A stretch of DNA of 64,000 nucleotides from Icerya purchasi (Eukaryota > Arthropoda > Insecta > Hemiptera > Monophlebidae): assembly GCA_039619475.1 (NCBI GenBank), contig CM077115.1, forward strand, positions 223,433,291 to 223,497,290, written 5' to 3'. The position numbers were made by a program, and so were the translations under genes. Below the pieces are notes generated by a model that was not told where the DNA came from, searched no databases, and saw only the letters and a list, made by a program, of their open reading frames with translations. This document shows positions 13,032 through 24,534 of the stretch, in pieces. Each line of letters opens with the position of its first letter. The first letter of the stretch is position 1.

Positions 13032-13034
13032 TAT
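12975..13034. repeat. (AT)n microsatellite
   Basis: Long AT dinucleotide repeat bordered by ACAT tetranucleotide steps on the left. Confidence 0.95.
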
Positions 13035-15243
13035 AGGCGTGATACGTGAAGTAGTATTAACGAAAGTGAAAGATCAGCTACAAAAACACGATTATATTAA
13101 AAAAACAATTCTTTTAAGTTTCGAAATTTTATCCCGAATAGAAGTATACATTGATTTTGTAAATTGGGGTAATAAAAAGAATAAAAAAAACGAAAAAAAA
13201 AACCCAGTAATATGTTTATTAATTCGTTAGGTCGCCATGTAATCCGATGGCGTTATAAAGCGGCCGCACTAAACCAAAATTTTCAGCTATTGCCTGGTAA
13301 AGGTCTTATGACAGTGGCAGAAGAGATACAACATAGAACGAGGACCCCGGCAATCTCGAAGAATGGACACGGATGCTGCATTCTTTTTAAGATGCAGTAT
13401 TAGCCAATATCTATTGCGGATAATTCGCAGACTACCACGTCTGTAACGCAGTTTCTGCAGAACAGAAATTCCTATACGAAAGTTAAGATTTAGATAATTT
13501 GCAGACAGGATGACATTTTCGTTTAGTATACCAAAATATTTATTTTTTTAATTTTTGAGTTTCCAAGAACGTCCGAATGAATGAGAGCCAGCCGGCGAAA
13601 CTGTTTAATGGGAGGAAATTGTAAGTGTGATAAGAGGTTAAGAATTCCTGGATCAGTATGCGGTTGTCATGTCAAGAAATCAGCGATCAACAGCGATATT
13701 CTCATATAGAAGCGAAACAAAAATTGATTACAACTCCGCATAAAGGAAGCAGGAAGAAATAGTCGGAACACCTCGCACATTATTTTAAAGGTTCGGCCGT
13801 CGTCAGTCTGGTCGCGGAACGCCTATAATGCGTACCGATGTAAAGGCTCAAGGAGCATTGACACGGAGATTTCAATTCTTAATGTCGTTGCGGAAGTCTG
13901 TGGAAATTCGTATTAGATATAAAAGTACTGAGGGAATGTTTGTGATGTTGGTTTTTTTGAATTAAAACGATTTATGGTTTCTTATGGAGAAGAGTAAATT
14001 CCAATTGACTTATTGAAAAACAAAAAAAAATCTATAGTTGGCGTAACAATTTTTATTGCAACTTCAGTTACATCCTTCATAACGCTTTTTCACGTTTTTT
14101 CAAATTACCATTAGCACACACGAGTGCTTTTATTGATTTATATACATATGTATATATATATATATATTATATGGCGCTTCAGTATTTTATTAGATCTAAT
14201 TCGTGCGATTTGGTAACTCGCGTGCGCGCCATGTAAGAGTGCAGTAACAATGTACGACATTTGTTAAAAAGATTTTTTAAGGTAACAGGAAATGTCTGAA
14301 GTAAGCGACCTTTTTTTTTTTTTTTTTTATCGTAAGAGCTTTAAAAGCATGACGCTGTTCGGTGGTTTGAAAACGAGGTCAATCGAAATCTCAACTAAAA
14401 TTAAAGCACCAGGCACTTGAAGGAAGTCGTGTGTCGAAGTCGTTGACTGCGTTCCGTCGATAGAACAATGAAAAGAAGTTTCGAAGGCAAACGAATTTAT
14501 AAAATCGTGACTTATATAAAAACACACGTTCGCGTTCGCGTTCCGTTCCGTTCTGTTCTGTTCTGGGAGGTTTTCATTTACCGCACACACCATTTACACA
14601 ATCGACTCTCTGAAGAGCACAATATTTTCTCAAACTGTCAACCAAACAACAGGCACCCAAATAGCGCGTACACACTTAATATAATTCCTGTCGATCTTTA
14701 ATTAGTTAAGACATACCGATAATACATCTGCGCGTCGGGTAATCGGATTATGAAGGGAGAGTGAGAGGGAGCGAAGGCGCGCAGTGCATGCTCGGCGTAA
14801 AATCGGACAAAGGAAGAGGGAATAATAACGGTTGCCGACGAATCGGGAAGGAATATGTCGCAATATGTTTATTTTAAGCGGTTCGCTGCGGATATCTATA
14901 TTTTCTTGACTACTCTAAAAAGATCGGCGAGCTGCTCGTGCTGCGGCTGAAAAAGCAGCACGTATTCAGCAGAAGATCGTGCAAAATGCTTAACACGGTT
15001 TTTACATTATCGCTCTTCAAATACATATATCATAGATCGCGACCGACTCTCGGCCCGTATTTATTTATAGCCACGTATCAATAATTTACATCCATCAATA
15101 CATATATCACAGAATGAGAGTTCACCGGCGGCTTACGCAATCGATAGAGATAGCTCTAGACGACATGTTCAAATAACAGTCGCACGTTGTTCTCGACGCA
15201 ATCCGGAACTGCGGTTTGTTTGCACAACAAAAACGACAATAAT

Positions 15244-15284
15244 AACAACAACAACAACAACAACAACAACAACGACAACAACGG
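15244..15284. repeat. (CAA)n microsatellite
   Basis: CAA trinucleotide repeat followed by a GC run (GCGCGCGCG) and a G run. Confidence 0.9.
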
Positions 15285-16171
15285 AAGCGCGCGCGCGGGG
15301 GGGAGAGTAAGACAATGCAAATTTTACCAGTTCCGATTGCGGAGTCAGAACGGCTGATAAGGTAGGAATCACGAAGCCGAAAGTAGAACTCCGTACAATT
15401 ATTATATTTTCTATTGACAAACTCTACGACGCCTGTTCCGCAGTGCACCCTAATTCCGGTGCTTATTTACGCTCACCTCAGTGTGCATATAGGTGCGCTA
15501 CGTCGCCCATTTACTTATAACTTTACACGTTTCTTATTTATCTTATCTCTGTGCATTGCTGCCTACACCCACCGGAACATACATCAATAAGTGGCTCATG
15601 CCGCTCGTACGAAGAGAGTCATCATCAAATTATCCGGTTGACAAGAATTTAAAATGAAATGTTAATAGAGATCCGCGCAAAAATCTTCATTTAAGCAACA
15701 AAATTTCGCGATAAAACTAGCATAGATTACGATTATAAAAGCCCCCGTCATATTTTGCTTGCGAAACATGTCAACTTTGTGATGATTTTTTGACAATTTA
15801 AATGTAGCTTTCTGTGCGGCGTAATTTATTATTGGGATTTAGTCGGGAAAACCCCCAGAAATTAAATATACAGAATCGTAACGAAAATAACAACAATTCG
15901 CAAATATGGGAAATGTAGAAACCGCTACAGCGTACAGAAGGGTAGATCGGTTAAAAGAACACCTTTCTGAAGTTGTCAGCATTTTAAATAGCGGATGAGA
16001 CGGCCTTATAAAATATTAAAACATAAATGACTTGCCGAAAATAAAAGAAATTTTTTTTAATCCAGTTCTAGTTTCCCCAAAAGCCGGATAAAACCTTTAC
16101 TTACAGTATACTAGTAAAAATTAAAATCAAATACATTGTCGTCCGTGATAATTTTATATTATTTTTATTAC

Positions 16172-16208
<37 letters not shown>
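16172..16208. repeat. (TTA)n microsatellite
   Basis: TTA trinucleotide repeat upstream of the LINE fragment at 16361. Confidence 0.9.
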
Positions 16209-16360
16209 GTTATTAAATGATGCTCTCCTGGATAGAGTATAATAGAAATCTAGACACAGTTATAGACTATAATATTTTACATTTTTCGAAACTTTATGAA
16301 TTGAAACTACTCATGTTTGTTCTTAAGAATAGAACAAAATTTAACGCCTCTCTTGCTTAG

Positions 16361-16510
16361 GGTAGTACTAGATCAGCGGGTGAAGAATTAGCAGTATTAC
16401 CAAATATTAACAAATACCATATACGAAAACAATCTATATATATTTATGAGGGTCCTAAACTCTTTAATGCTTTACCCTCTTCTTTAAAAATAAATTTTGA
16501 AAAATTATAA
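16361..16510 (+). pseudogene. C-terminal end of a CR1/L2-like LINE reverse transcriptase (fragment)
   Basis: The plus frame read from 16361 to the TAA at 16508-16510 begins near STRSAGEELAV and contains EGPKLFNALPSSLK. This matches the extreme C-terminus of CR1/L2/Daphne-type LINE polyproteins, which typically read YNTR...(basic/aromatic)...G.K.WNSLP. A TAG stops the frame just upstream, and the palm, fingers and endonuclease are absent, so this is a 5'-truncated remnant. It runs into a 3' untranslated part and a short-repeat tail (16511-16763), as expected for LINEs of this group that end in microsatellite-like tails rather than poly(A). Identification rests on one motif plus the tail. Confidence 0.6.
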
Positions 16511-16763
16511 AAAGCTCGGTACTTTTTAGCGCGCGTGTGCATGTGTGGATGTGTATTTATTTGTTTAAAAAAAAAAAAGATATTTCATACATTTGATAAA
16601 TCTATGAATAGTTTTAGAAGTTTATTTATTTTATTTTAAAGTTTTTTTAATATTGTTTTGCTTAAGAAATTTTTATTGTTTGTAATAGCATCGCTCGCGC
16701 AAATTTGCCCATAGATGGAATGTGTATAATAATAATAAACTTAATTTGATTTGATTTGATTAT
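16511..16763 (+). mobile_element. 3' untranslated region and (TTTGA)n-type tail of the CR1/L2-like LINE
   Basis: It follows the coding remnant directly. GCTCGCGCA at 16693-16701 is shared with the LINE tail at 44926-44934. The segment ends in TTTGATTTGATTTGATT, a short tandem repeat of the kind used as the 3' terminus by L2/CR1-like elements. Confidence 0.6.
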
Positions 16764-16935
16764 TATTATTAGGATTTTATATGATTACATAGTAAATTAC
16801 AGGTTTAACAGTGGAAACTTGTACTATTAAAAAAAAAAAAAAAAAAAAACTCGTACTAAAAACATGCCAAATAGATCGTCCAAATATTTAACGTACTTTC
16901 AGAGGAATTTAAAATAAATAAATTAAATTAACGGG

Positions 16936-17005
16936 AAACAAAATGGCCAAATGGCTTGATAGTTAACTAAAGCCGGGCCATAAAAAAAATAAATAAATAA
17001 ATAAA
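16936..17005 (+). mobile_element. LINE 3' tail, second family (ATGGCCAAATGG ... AAATAAAT)
   Basis: ACAAAATGGCCAAATGGC leads through AAAGCCGGGCCAT into an A-rich (AATA)n tail. The same opening, ACAAATGGCCAAATGG, and the same tail type occur on the minus strand at 35549-35622, so this is a repeated element end. Which LINE class it belongs to is not clear. It may belong to the RNase H elements nearby, but no continuous copy shows this. Confidence 0.5.
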
Positions 17006-17262
17006 CAGAAAAAACCGGAAACAAAAAAAACAAGATACTAAAAGGCTATTAAACAATTTAAATCATCAACTTTCTATAAAATTTTTTATAAATCATACAA
17101 TTTGCATGTTTTAATTATATGAACTGCTAAAATGTTTAGACTAGTTATTAAGGCAGTTCCTTCTTTCTATTTTTTTGTGTATTGTTTTATTATATATTTT
17201 AATTTTTAAGTTTCTTTTTCATTAATTTACTTTTTATTATATGACATTGGTTATTCTTTTTT

Positions 17263-18060
17263 TTGATTGTACGATATAAATGCAGTGGGAACCTGCGAGA
17301 ACTACAGACTTTTATTTATTTATTTACCCATAAAAAAAACAATAAAACATATATGCACAGTCTACAATGCGGACCTATACTGCTGAAAATTTGTACACTC
17401 AAAAGCCTATTCGCAGAGGGCATGCGGTTGAACAACGTTGTATCCATTGCGGAAGCCGAAATGTATGCTGTGTTGTTTTGTCTTCAGGCATACTTAGAAC
17501 TGTGATTCCAACCGCTCGGAATCTTACTGGTGACTGATTCCTTGCAGTCCATACGTGCTTTGCAGTCAGATCACCCGGAATCACCAATGTTCCTAGAAGT
17601 CCTGGCTATCTTATACCAGCTGAGCCGAAGGGGATGCCGAGTTGTTTTTTTATGGGTCCCCAGTCATGCCGGTGTTCCGGGGAATGAGCGGGTTGACCTG
17701 GTCGCTCGGTCATTCATGATGTGCCCAATGCCGTTATTTGCTTTTGGTCCATTATCTCTGAGAGGTTTCCTGTCAGATACGGTCTTCGCACAGTGGAGTC
17801 ATGACTGGATGTCTCAGTCGACCTTCCTCAGGGAACTGAAGCCTACGACGGAGCCATGGTGGCCTCCAGTCGGAACAGAACGCAAAGTGTTTTCGGCAAT
17901 CAATCGCCTGAGAACGGGACATACGTCCTTTTTCCACGACTGTATCCTCAAACAAGCCCCAAAGCCAAGTACCTGCCCACTTTGTTCTACCGATGAATAC
18001 CCGTCAGTTTCGCATATCTTGCTGAAATGCACACGTCTAAATGGGTTACGGCGAGGCTAG
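17263..18060 (+). pseudogene. RNase H domain and C-terminal zinc knuckle of a non-LTR retrotransposon
   Basis: One plus frame runs through the whole stretch and is interrupted by a single TGA at 17503-17505. Upstream of it, AEAEMYAVLF carries the catalytic glutamate of RNase H. Downstream come LLVTDSLQSI, with the second acidic residue, then WVPSHAGVPGNERVD, with the conserved histidine-loop and final aspartate. The first aspartate motif (TDGS) is not recognisable. Next come a TEPWWPP block, INRLRTGH and a CPLC...H...C zinc knuckle (C-x2-C-x8-H-x4-C), the usual end of I-, LOA- and R1-group LINE proteins that carry RNase H behind the reverse transcriptase. The reverse transcriptase itself is missing, so the copy is 5'-truncated and dead. 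The same protein family appears at 22.4-23.1 kb. Confidence 0.85.
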
Positions 18061-18243
18061 ATCACATCGTTTGAAGACATCCTCTCAAATACCCCCCTAC
18101 TGCTTTGAACAATCTTATGACTTTCGTTCAGGCTAGCGAGCTAAGGAGTCTGTTTTAAACGTGGGTCCACTCACTGCGATAACCTAGGTAGTTAAATGCA
18201 GTGAGTGGTTTAGTACCCCTTCTTAAATTTAAAAAAAAAAAAA
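18061..18243 (+). mobile_element. 3' untranslated region and poly(A) of the RNase H LINE
   Basis: About 170 bases follow the stop and lead to an A run at 18231-18243, which marks the 3' end of the retrocopy. A perfect 11-bp hairpin lies inside. No target duplication could be paired because the 5' end is unclear. Confidence 0.6.
18167..18208 (+). repeat. Hairpin in the LINE 3' end
   Basis: CCACTCACTGC at 18167-18177 pairs perfectly with GCAGTGAGTGG at 18198-18208 across a 20-base loop, about 25 bases before the poly(A). Some LINEs use a 3' stem-loop for recognition by their own reverse transcriptase; that role here is inference. Confidence 0.6.
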
Positions 18244-21200
18244 TAACCGTTCATGATTTATTAAGACGATCAGTCAACCGTTATACTGGCAATTGGGTGT
18301 ATACATTAAAGTATCGTTCGAGAAGGAAAAATCAAAGAAGCAAAAGAGCCATTACCGAGAATATTAAGTAAAACATGAAATGATACCAACATAATAATCA
18401 TTATCTTAAGATTGAATACTAAATGTACAAGCTAAAAATTTTTCACCAAATTTATCCTTATTAATATGTATTTTCTTTTGATGGGAAATTCGTCGAAAAA
18501 AACGTTTTTAATAAATTAATTTATATGCCGAATCTCTTAAGGTTACGAAGTGTTCTTAATCCGAGTGGAAAGATAATTTCTAGGCGTAGTAATTTATTAC
18601 CTCGTTTAATACATCTACTATTTTAGTCAGAAAGTTGCTTCATTTGCCCGCTCCGCATGACAGATTCTCGAATCATAACATTCTCTTCGCATCCAAGAAA
18701 TTCCGCAACAAATTTCGGAATGACAACTATCCTTCTTCCTTTACTAATCAAGCTTTTATCTGCGTCTATTACACCTGCACTTTCCAATTTTCCTCAATTT
18801 CCCGCTTTCCTACGGTATTCTCTTTACATTCTCTTCATTCTGTCCATTGTACTCGGTTAGCTGCGATTACACGTGTAATGCAGATCACTAAATTTTCTTC
18901 GAGCCTCTTATTCACTTGAACGGAACATATTCCAATCTTTTTAAAATCGCAGGTTTCTTACGGTGCTTTCTATGTTAGCTGCTAAATATTTACATCGTCG
19001 ATAATTACACGCATAAAGTTGTGAATACTCTTAACCCCGGCCTATTGCCTAAATAATCTTTTGCCCGTTGATGAGTCAAGTCCCTCTGTTGCACTTACAA
19101 AAAAAAAATATTGTCATTTGGTCTTCGCGATATTAAGATGCCGACCTTTAATTGTTACACAAAATTTTCAAACTGATAAGAAGAAAGTGCGCTTTAAGGA
19201 ACCGATGTTTCATTTCATTTCATTATTATTATTATTATTATTCGTTTAATTAATTTGAAATGTAGCTAAGAAAAGGCGTTAAGATCGGAAGTCCGGCGAA
19301 CGTTATTTTCTAACGTCCGATGTCAAAACGGGCTGTTACCATTGCTTTTCAGACTGAATTGTAATCGGCAATCGCATTAAAAATTCTTTAAATACTTGAC
19401 GCGTGCGCATGATTTAGAGCTTTTATTCGTTCCACCGTCGTCGCGGTTTTTGTTGGCTACGGCGCGAGATTGGTTGTAAATCGCGTAATTCCCTTAAATT
19501 GAGAATTGCCGTAGTAAGCCGGCAAAGGAAGGAAATAGTGCCCTCGCAGCTTCAGCAATTTGGAGACGGTATAGTAGTTTTAATTAAGTCATTGTTCCAG
19601 AAATTAATGGGACCGAGCGCGCGTTCGCATAGAGGCACCGAACGGCGAAATCACTAGTTTGAAACAGACACAATAACTGGAATATCGGGCACACATATCG
19701 GCTAGTCGTTGATCATCATTTTTCACCAGAACAATGTAGCTGCTCCGACGACGGAGCATCGATGAGAAGCAAACTGTGGTGACCGCGAGCCTGTAGAGCA
19801 AGATCATTCATCACCGTAAATATGACGGCGCAGAGGAAACAAGTCGATGATGTAAATAATACGTAACATAATGAAAATAACGAAGCCCACCATCACAGAA
19901 CATGGTAGCAACGATAAGCAGAAGACATGACTCATCCGTCAGGTATTATGCGAACGGCTTCGGCGACGATCACATTCAGCAACCGGGCCGCCACCGCGTC
20001 AAGGAGGTGTTGCGCGAGAAGAATAAGAAAGGACCGAAATAAAAATATAAAAAGCACCAGCAGAAAGAACGGTCGTAAGAAGAAGCAGCAACGAAAAAAA
20101 AGAAAACGATAAATAATAATAGTAGCGAGAGCTGAGTAGAACCTACTAGCAGAGTTTCTGCAGAACTGAGGCCTGCTCGACTATTGGCGTATTAGCCGAT
20201 ATGACCAAGAGGACTGATTGAAATAATAATCGTGATGATTGAAATAATAATGATGCGTGGCTGGTGCTGCTGCTGCTGCTGCTGCTGTCGGTAATAATGT
20301 TTATTACGTGCAATAATAATAAATAGCCTACTGATACTTTGGCACCTGCACACCGATCAACCAACTGGATATTGTGGCCGTCGTCCTAATGAAATTTATA
20401 CACGCCACTCCTTCCCCGGTCTAGAGAGATCGCGACAAAGACAAAAATCGGAGCTTCGAATGTGCCGCTGCGCGTGACATACAAATGAATCTCGCTAACT
20501 AAACGGACTCAGGTCACGTGACGAAAAGGGAAAAAAATCAAAAATCCTAATTTCACCACCCGTTCATACACAAACAGAAAGATGAAGAAAAGAGAACACC
20601 ACATAGGAGAGATAATAACGATTTTGAAGAGAGATTGAAAGTCCAAGTCGTCGAAAGATGAATAGCGGAACCCTAGACACACAAGAGCAAAGAATTAGAG
20701 AAAGTCCTTTTCTCGAATTTTACGCAACTTTGCCGTTACCTTTCTTTTTTCTTTAATTTTTCTCATCTGAACTCGTCACTAAGACTCACGGTGATGATTT
20801 GTTCTGCACATATTCAACGCAACATCGTCGTTTTAATTTGACTCAACGGAACAAATATGACGCAGCAGGTTCCTCCTATCTTTGGTTACTAATATTTCGC
20901 CAGTAAATTGATTCCTTTACTTGCCTCTTCAGTACTTTCGCGCGCGCATTTTTTTTTTTTTTTTTGTCATAGAAATATTACTGCTGATCATCGATCTAGA
21001 CCTGTCGTCCGACATGGTAATCGCTAATGTTAGATACACCTACTGCAATACTCTTTATTAAATACGTTTAAAATTTCTATGATGTCATAGTTTGAAGATG
21101 CCAGTTAATGATTTTTTCATTTTCTAAGCTACATGTTTTAATTGTTGATATTATTTTTTAGATTTCTTATCGGCGTCGATGTTACTTTTGTGAAAGATGG

Positions 21201-21451
21201 CTAAAATATAAATACAAAAAAAAAAAATAAATAAATAAATAAAATAGTCGATAATGAATGAACGATCTAAATGTTAAAATATACCGTCAATAAGAGTTTT
21301 CGCGATTCTATTCAACCCGCTATAGTTCGAATATTTTAAATGAACTGAATATAATCGAACGAAATAAAACTTTACAATTTTAAAAGTTTAAATAGGAAAA
21401 AAAAAAAATGAACGTTCTTAGACATCGTTTATAGAACGTGTCGATTGCTAA
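18244..21451. other. Spacer, partly CpG-richer, no gene recognised
   Basis: No credible exon. The 19.4-20.5 kb part is richer in CG than the flanks. At about 20215-20256 a 21-bp unit beginning GATTGAAATAATAAT occurs twice in tandem. An A-rich AATAAATA tail near 21218-21243 might mark a decayed retroelement. Confidence 0.5.
20265..20287. repeat. (TGC)n microsatellite
   Basis: About seven TGC/CTG units. The minus-strand reading gives a poly-Ser run in a short frame that is unlikely to be coding. Confidence 0.9.
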
Positions 21452-21790
21452 TAACTGCAGAAATTCAGTATACATTGTATTGTTTCGGAAGGAGAGAGCA
21501 CTAGTCACCATTGTTATTTGACCGGGATTGTAATTTATTTATTGTATTTTCGAGAATATTTTGGGCATTGGAAGAAAGGCTAGAAGATAAAGAAATGTTC
21601 AAATCGTCGATGTAAAACCGGGCCGTAACAGAAGGCATGATGCAATTTGCTATATCATTTATAAAGAATATAAACACAAAGTTGCACTTAGGGCAGAGCC
21701 TTGTGGAATGTCATTCTTTAATAGTTGTTAAATTAGTAGTTCCAACCTTAACTCGAAGTTTTCTTTCTGTTAGAAAATTTTTAATATAGC
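21452..21790 (-). pseudogene. Reverse-transcriptase palm of a LINE, inverted part
   Basis: Read on the minus strand from 21789 downwards, frame-broken sequence gives YIKNFLTERKLRVKVG, then DIPQGSALSATL (the PQG motif), INDIANCIM, and FYIDDLNISL, which holds the catalytic YxDD of the palm. It continues with ENTINKLQSRS and, after another shift, VLSPSETIQCILNF, a typical post-catalytic segment. At least two frameshifts break it, so it cannot act. The order and spacing match palm-domain motifs of I/Jockey/R1-group LINEs. It lies head-to-head with the plus-strand continuation starting at about 21790; both would be one protein in an intact element. Confidence 0.85.
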
Positions 21791-23129
21791 TGGCCTGTTC
21801 GATTGCAGCCTATCCTGGCGTCCACACATGTCAGCTTTAAATGTTTAAAATCCCTCGACATCATTAAATATATTTATCAAATCTCAAATATAATATCCAC
21901 CTCAAACTCCTTCTATCAGTATATAAATATCCATCATCTTACCTAAAATCATGTACAGGTGCGACTCCCAAGCATGTCATTCCTTAATAAATGCATTAGA
22001 TGTAATCCATAATTCTGCCCTTCGTTCGATACTAGGAGCTCATCGAACCTCTCCCAAATCCAGCATGTGCAATTTGTTGAGGTGCCCGCCGTTGTCATAC
22101 TATAGAAACTACCATAGACAATGCAATATTCTGTCCTTAACATATACTCCTTTGGCTGTTATTAATTTCTCATGCGCACCAAGTTTCTCAAATGATCCCT
22201 GTGTCCAAAGTCGTCGACTTATTAAATTTAAATAACATAAACCCAGCAAACCCTATACATCAAAACCTCACATTAATTCTTCCATGGGAGTTCCCAATAA
22301 TAAAGACAGCTGTATCGCTTAAAAACAATTTCAGACAGCTACCAACTGACGTTATCGAAATAGCTAAAAATACAATAAATAAATACACTGACCACGTTAT
22401 AGTGTATATGATGGTGCTAGAAATAACCCCACCACCAAACACGTCGCCGACAGCGTGTGCGTTCGCCGTATCAGATAACGCGTATTCTTTCCGACTCAAT
22501 GATGGCTGCACAGTACTGGACGCAGAAGTGTATGCCGTCCTATACGACATTTCTTCTTGCGAGCCTAACAATAAGAAATTTTAATAATAGCAGACTCTCG
22601 GGCAGCACTAGATCCAGTCCTAAAACAAGAAATATAATAACTCCTCAAATCCTTCGTATTATCCATCGATATTCAGAAGTCTGAAAGTCAGGTGACGTTT
22701 ATGTGGGTTCTCGATCACGCGGGGAATGCCAGGGAATGAACAGGCTAACGTAATGCCACAGTCAGCACTACGAGGTCCGCAGAACAGATAATATTCACCT
22801 CCCCCTTCATCCATGGTACAATTATTTTTAGCGAAAAGCAAACAAGAATGGAAGGAACAATAGACTGCGTTTCAGACTTTTCCGTCCCAAGTATAAAGTC
22901 AGCGACCGAGCCATGGTGGCGGCCCGCAATGAATTGTTCCCGCAAAGACATCAGTGTAATCAGCCGACTGCGGACAGGTCATGTCGCAATCTCGCACGAT
23001 CATCTTTCTAAATGGGTCATTTTCTCAAACGTAGTGCCCTTTCTGTATGGCATCCCGACCGTTCAGCACATATTAATAGAATGCGCATATGCTATCAAAC
23101 ACCCAAACAGCAATAAACTCGATCATTAA
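21790..23129 (+). pseudogene. LINE thumb, RNase H and C-terminal part (degenerate, several frameshifts)
   Basis: The plus strand begins with GLFDCSLSWRPHMSALN and CLKSLDIIKYI, which normally follow the palm within about a hundred residues. Then come LDVIHNSALRSILGAHRTSP and the PPLSYYR thumb region (about 21951-22130). An RNase H domain follows: LDAEVYAVLY with the catalytic glutamate near 22520-22550, IIADSRAALDPV with the aspartate near 22580-22615, and, after a frameshift, FMWV..HAG joined to MPGNEQANV near 22700-22750. The C-terminal block has TEPWWRP and ISRLRTGH as in the copy at 17.3-18.1 kb. The zinc knuckle is decayed, keeping HILIEC. Multiple frameshifts and stops show a dead copy. 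Confidence 0.85.
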
Positions 23130-23275
23130 TTTTTTTTTAAATAAACACAATAGTTAAAACAAAAAAAGTCGCAAACCCCGTTCAGTATGTCGTGATGGCC
23201 GCAGCAGTTAAATAAGGCAGACTGTAGCTTAGGGGATTAAACGAGAAAAAAAAAAATTAAAAAAAAACAACAACT
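23130..23275 (+). mobile_element. Probable 3' untranslated region and A-rich end of the rearranged LINE
   Basis: The segment after the coding remnant carries A-rich tracts near 23157-23166 and 23244-23268; the second is taken as the likely tail. The boundary is uncertain. Confidence 0.4.
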
Positions 23276-24415
23276 GCAGGATTCACGCTAGGATACATGT
23301 TAGTTTTTTTGATTTTTTTTTTTCCAATTTTTTATTTGAACTTTTTAGCGTGAAGTAAATTTTAAATGTTATAAAACAAAAAACAAAACATCTAGAGATA
23401 AGTTAAATTATGATGTAAAGGATACCGAGTACATTGTTGAAATATAAAATTCAAGTTTTACGAAAGTGGTATGTTTAGAAAAAAAAAAAAAAAAAAAAAA
23501 TTATTATTATTAATAATACATTTGAACAACAATTCTACTCTTAAAACTCGAGAAGGTACTTTCATTCGTCGAGGTTAACATCTCGTACACAGTTCAGTTA
23601 TCGCAAAAAAACCTTTTATTGAGAGCGTAAAAGGGAGTGTCAGAATTTCAAAAATAAATTCGAAACAAACTAATCGTTTCTTCATTGTTTTGGGTTTTTA
23701 TTTTATATTTACGAATTTTATAACGGTATGAATTAAAGAGGCAGATCAAAAATAATTATACGATTATTCGAATGGTAATTTATTGTATCCTTTTTAAAAA
23801 ATGATTTTTTTGTATTTGAATAAAATTCGTTTATTAATCATGAAAATTTGAAATTCGCTGATCACTCTTCATAGTTGTTTATAAAATGAAGTGTGTGTGT
23901 GTGGGAGGGGGTTATTAATGAAAATATCGCTTCCCAGTTAAATCTCATAAACGTGTTCACGCTTCAACGCTCTTATCGGAATGCTCAAAGTTCCGAATGT
24001 TTATTTTTTCCTCGTATATTCACGCAACTGTTATTACATTTACAGATGATAATCCCATTAGTGAATTTGATATTGATCTCCTTCGAAAGATCAATATTTG
24101 AAATAACGACTTTAAAATTATTTAGTAAAAGGCACGTTATTTTTACTTACACGCGCGAGAAACAAACAAATACGATTCCTTATCGTATAGTCAAAAATGA
24201 AAGAAACACAACAACGCAACGCCTAAAATATTAGCTTTATTTATTTATTTATTTTTTTGTTGACGAATGAAATGTTAAAAAAGAACCATAGATTCCTGGG
24301 CAAAAGGAAAGTGACAGATACAATTTTGTCTTGAAACTATTTAAACATAATTACGGATATTATACATAGCGCAACACATCGGGTACACGATAATAATATA
24401 CTCGATATCGTTCCA
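23276..24415. other. AT-rich spacer
   Basis: No gene recognised. A long A run lies near 23479-23500, and a TTTA repeat at about 24237-24257 could be the tail of a minus-strand retrocopy. Confidence 0.5.
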
Positions 24416-24534
24416 TTTATTTATTTATTTATGATTTATTTATTTATGATTTATTTATTTATGATTTATTTATTTATGATTTATTTATTTATGATTTATT
24501 TATTTATGATTTATTTATTTATGATTTATTTATT
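24416..24534. repeat. 15-bp minisatellite (TTTATTTATTTATGA)n
   Basis: ATGA recurs at exactly 15-base intervals (24431, 24446, 24461 and onwards), giving about seven to eight near-identical units. It probably arose from a TTTA microsatellite by expansion of an interrupted unit. Confidence 0.95.

Larger units (their letters stand above)
12080..16360. other. Spacer with a CpG-richer part, no gene recognised
   Basis: No exon is recognised. The part around 14.7-15.6 kb is richer in G, C and CG than its flanks. The 108- and 83-residue minus-strand frames there owe their poly-Cys and poly-Val tracts to the CAA repeat and are not credible proteins. Confidence 0.5.

Noticed and set aside
15122..15448. 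Minus-strand frames with poly-Cys or poly-Val tracts
   Set aside because: The tracts are translations of the CAA microsatellite.
22260..22571. 103-codon minus-strand frame
   Set aside because: It is the antisense shadow of the LINE RNase H region.
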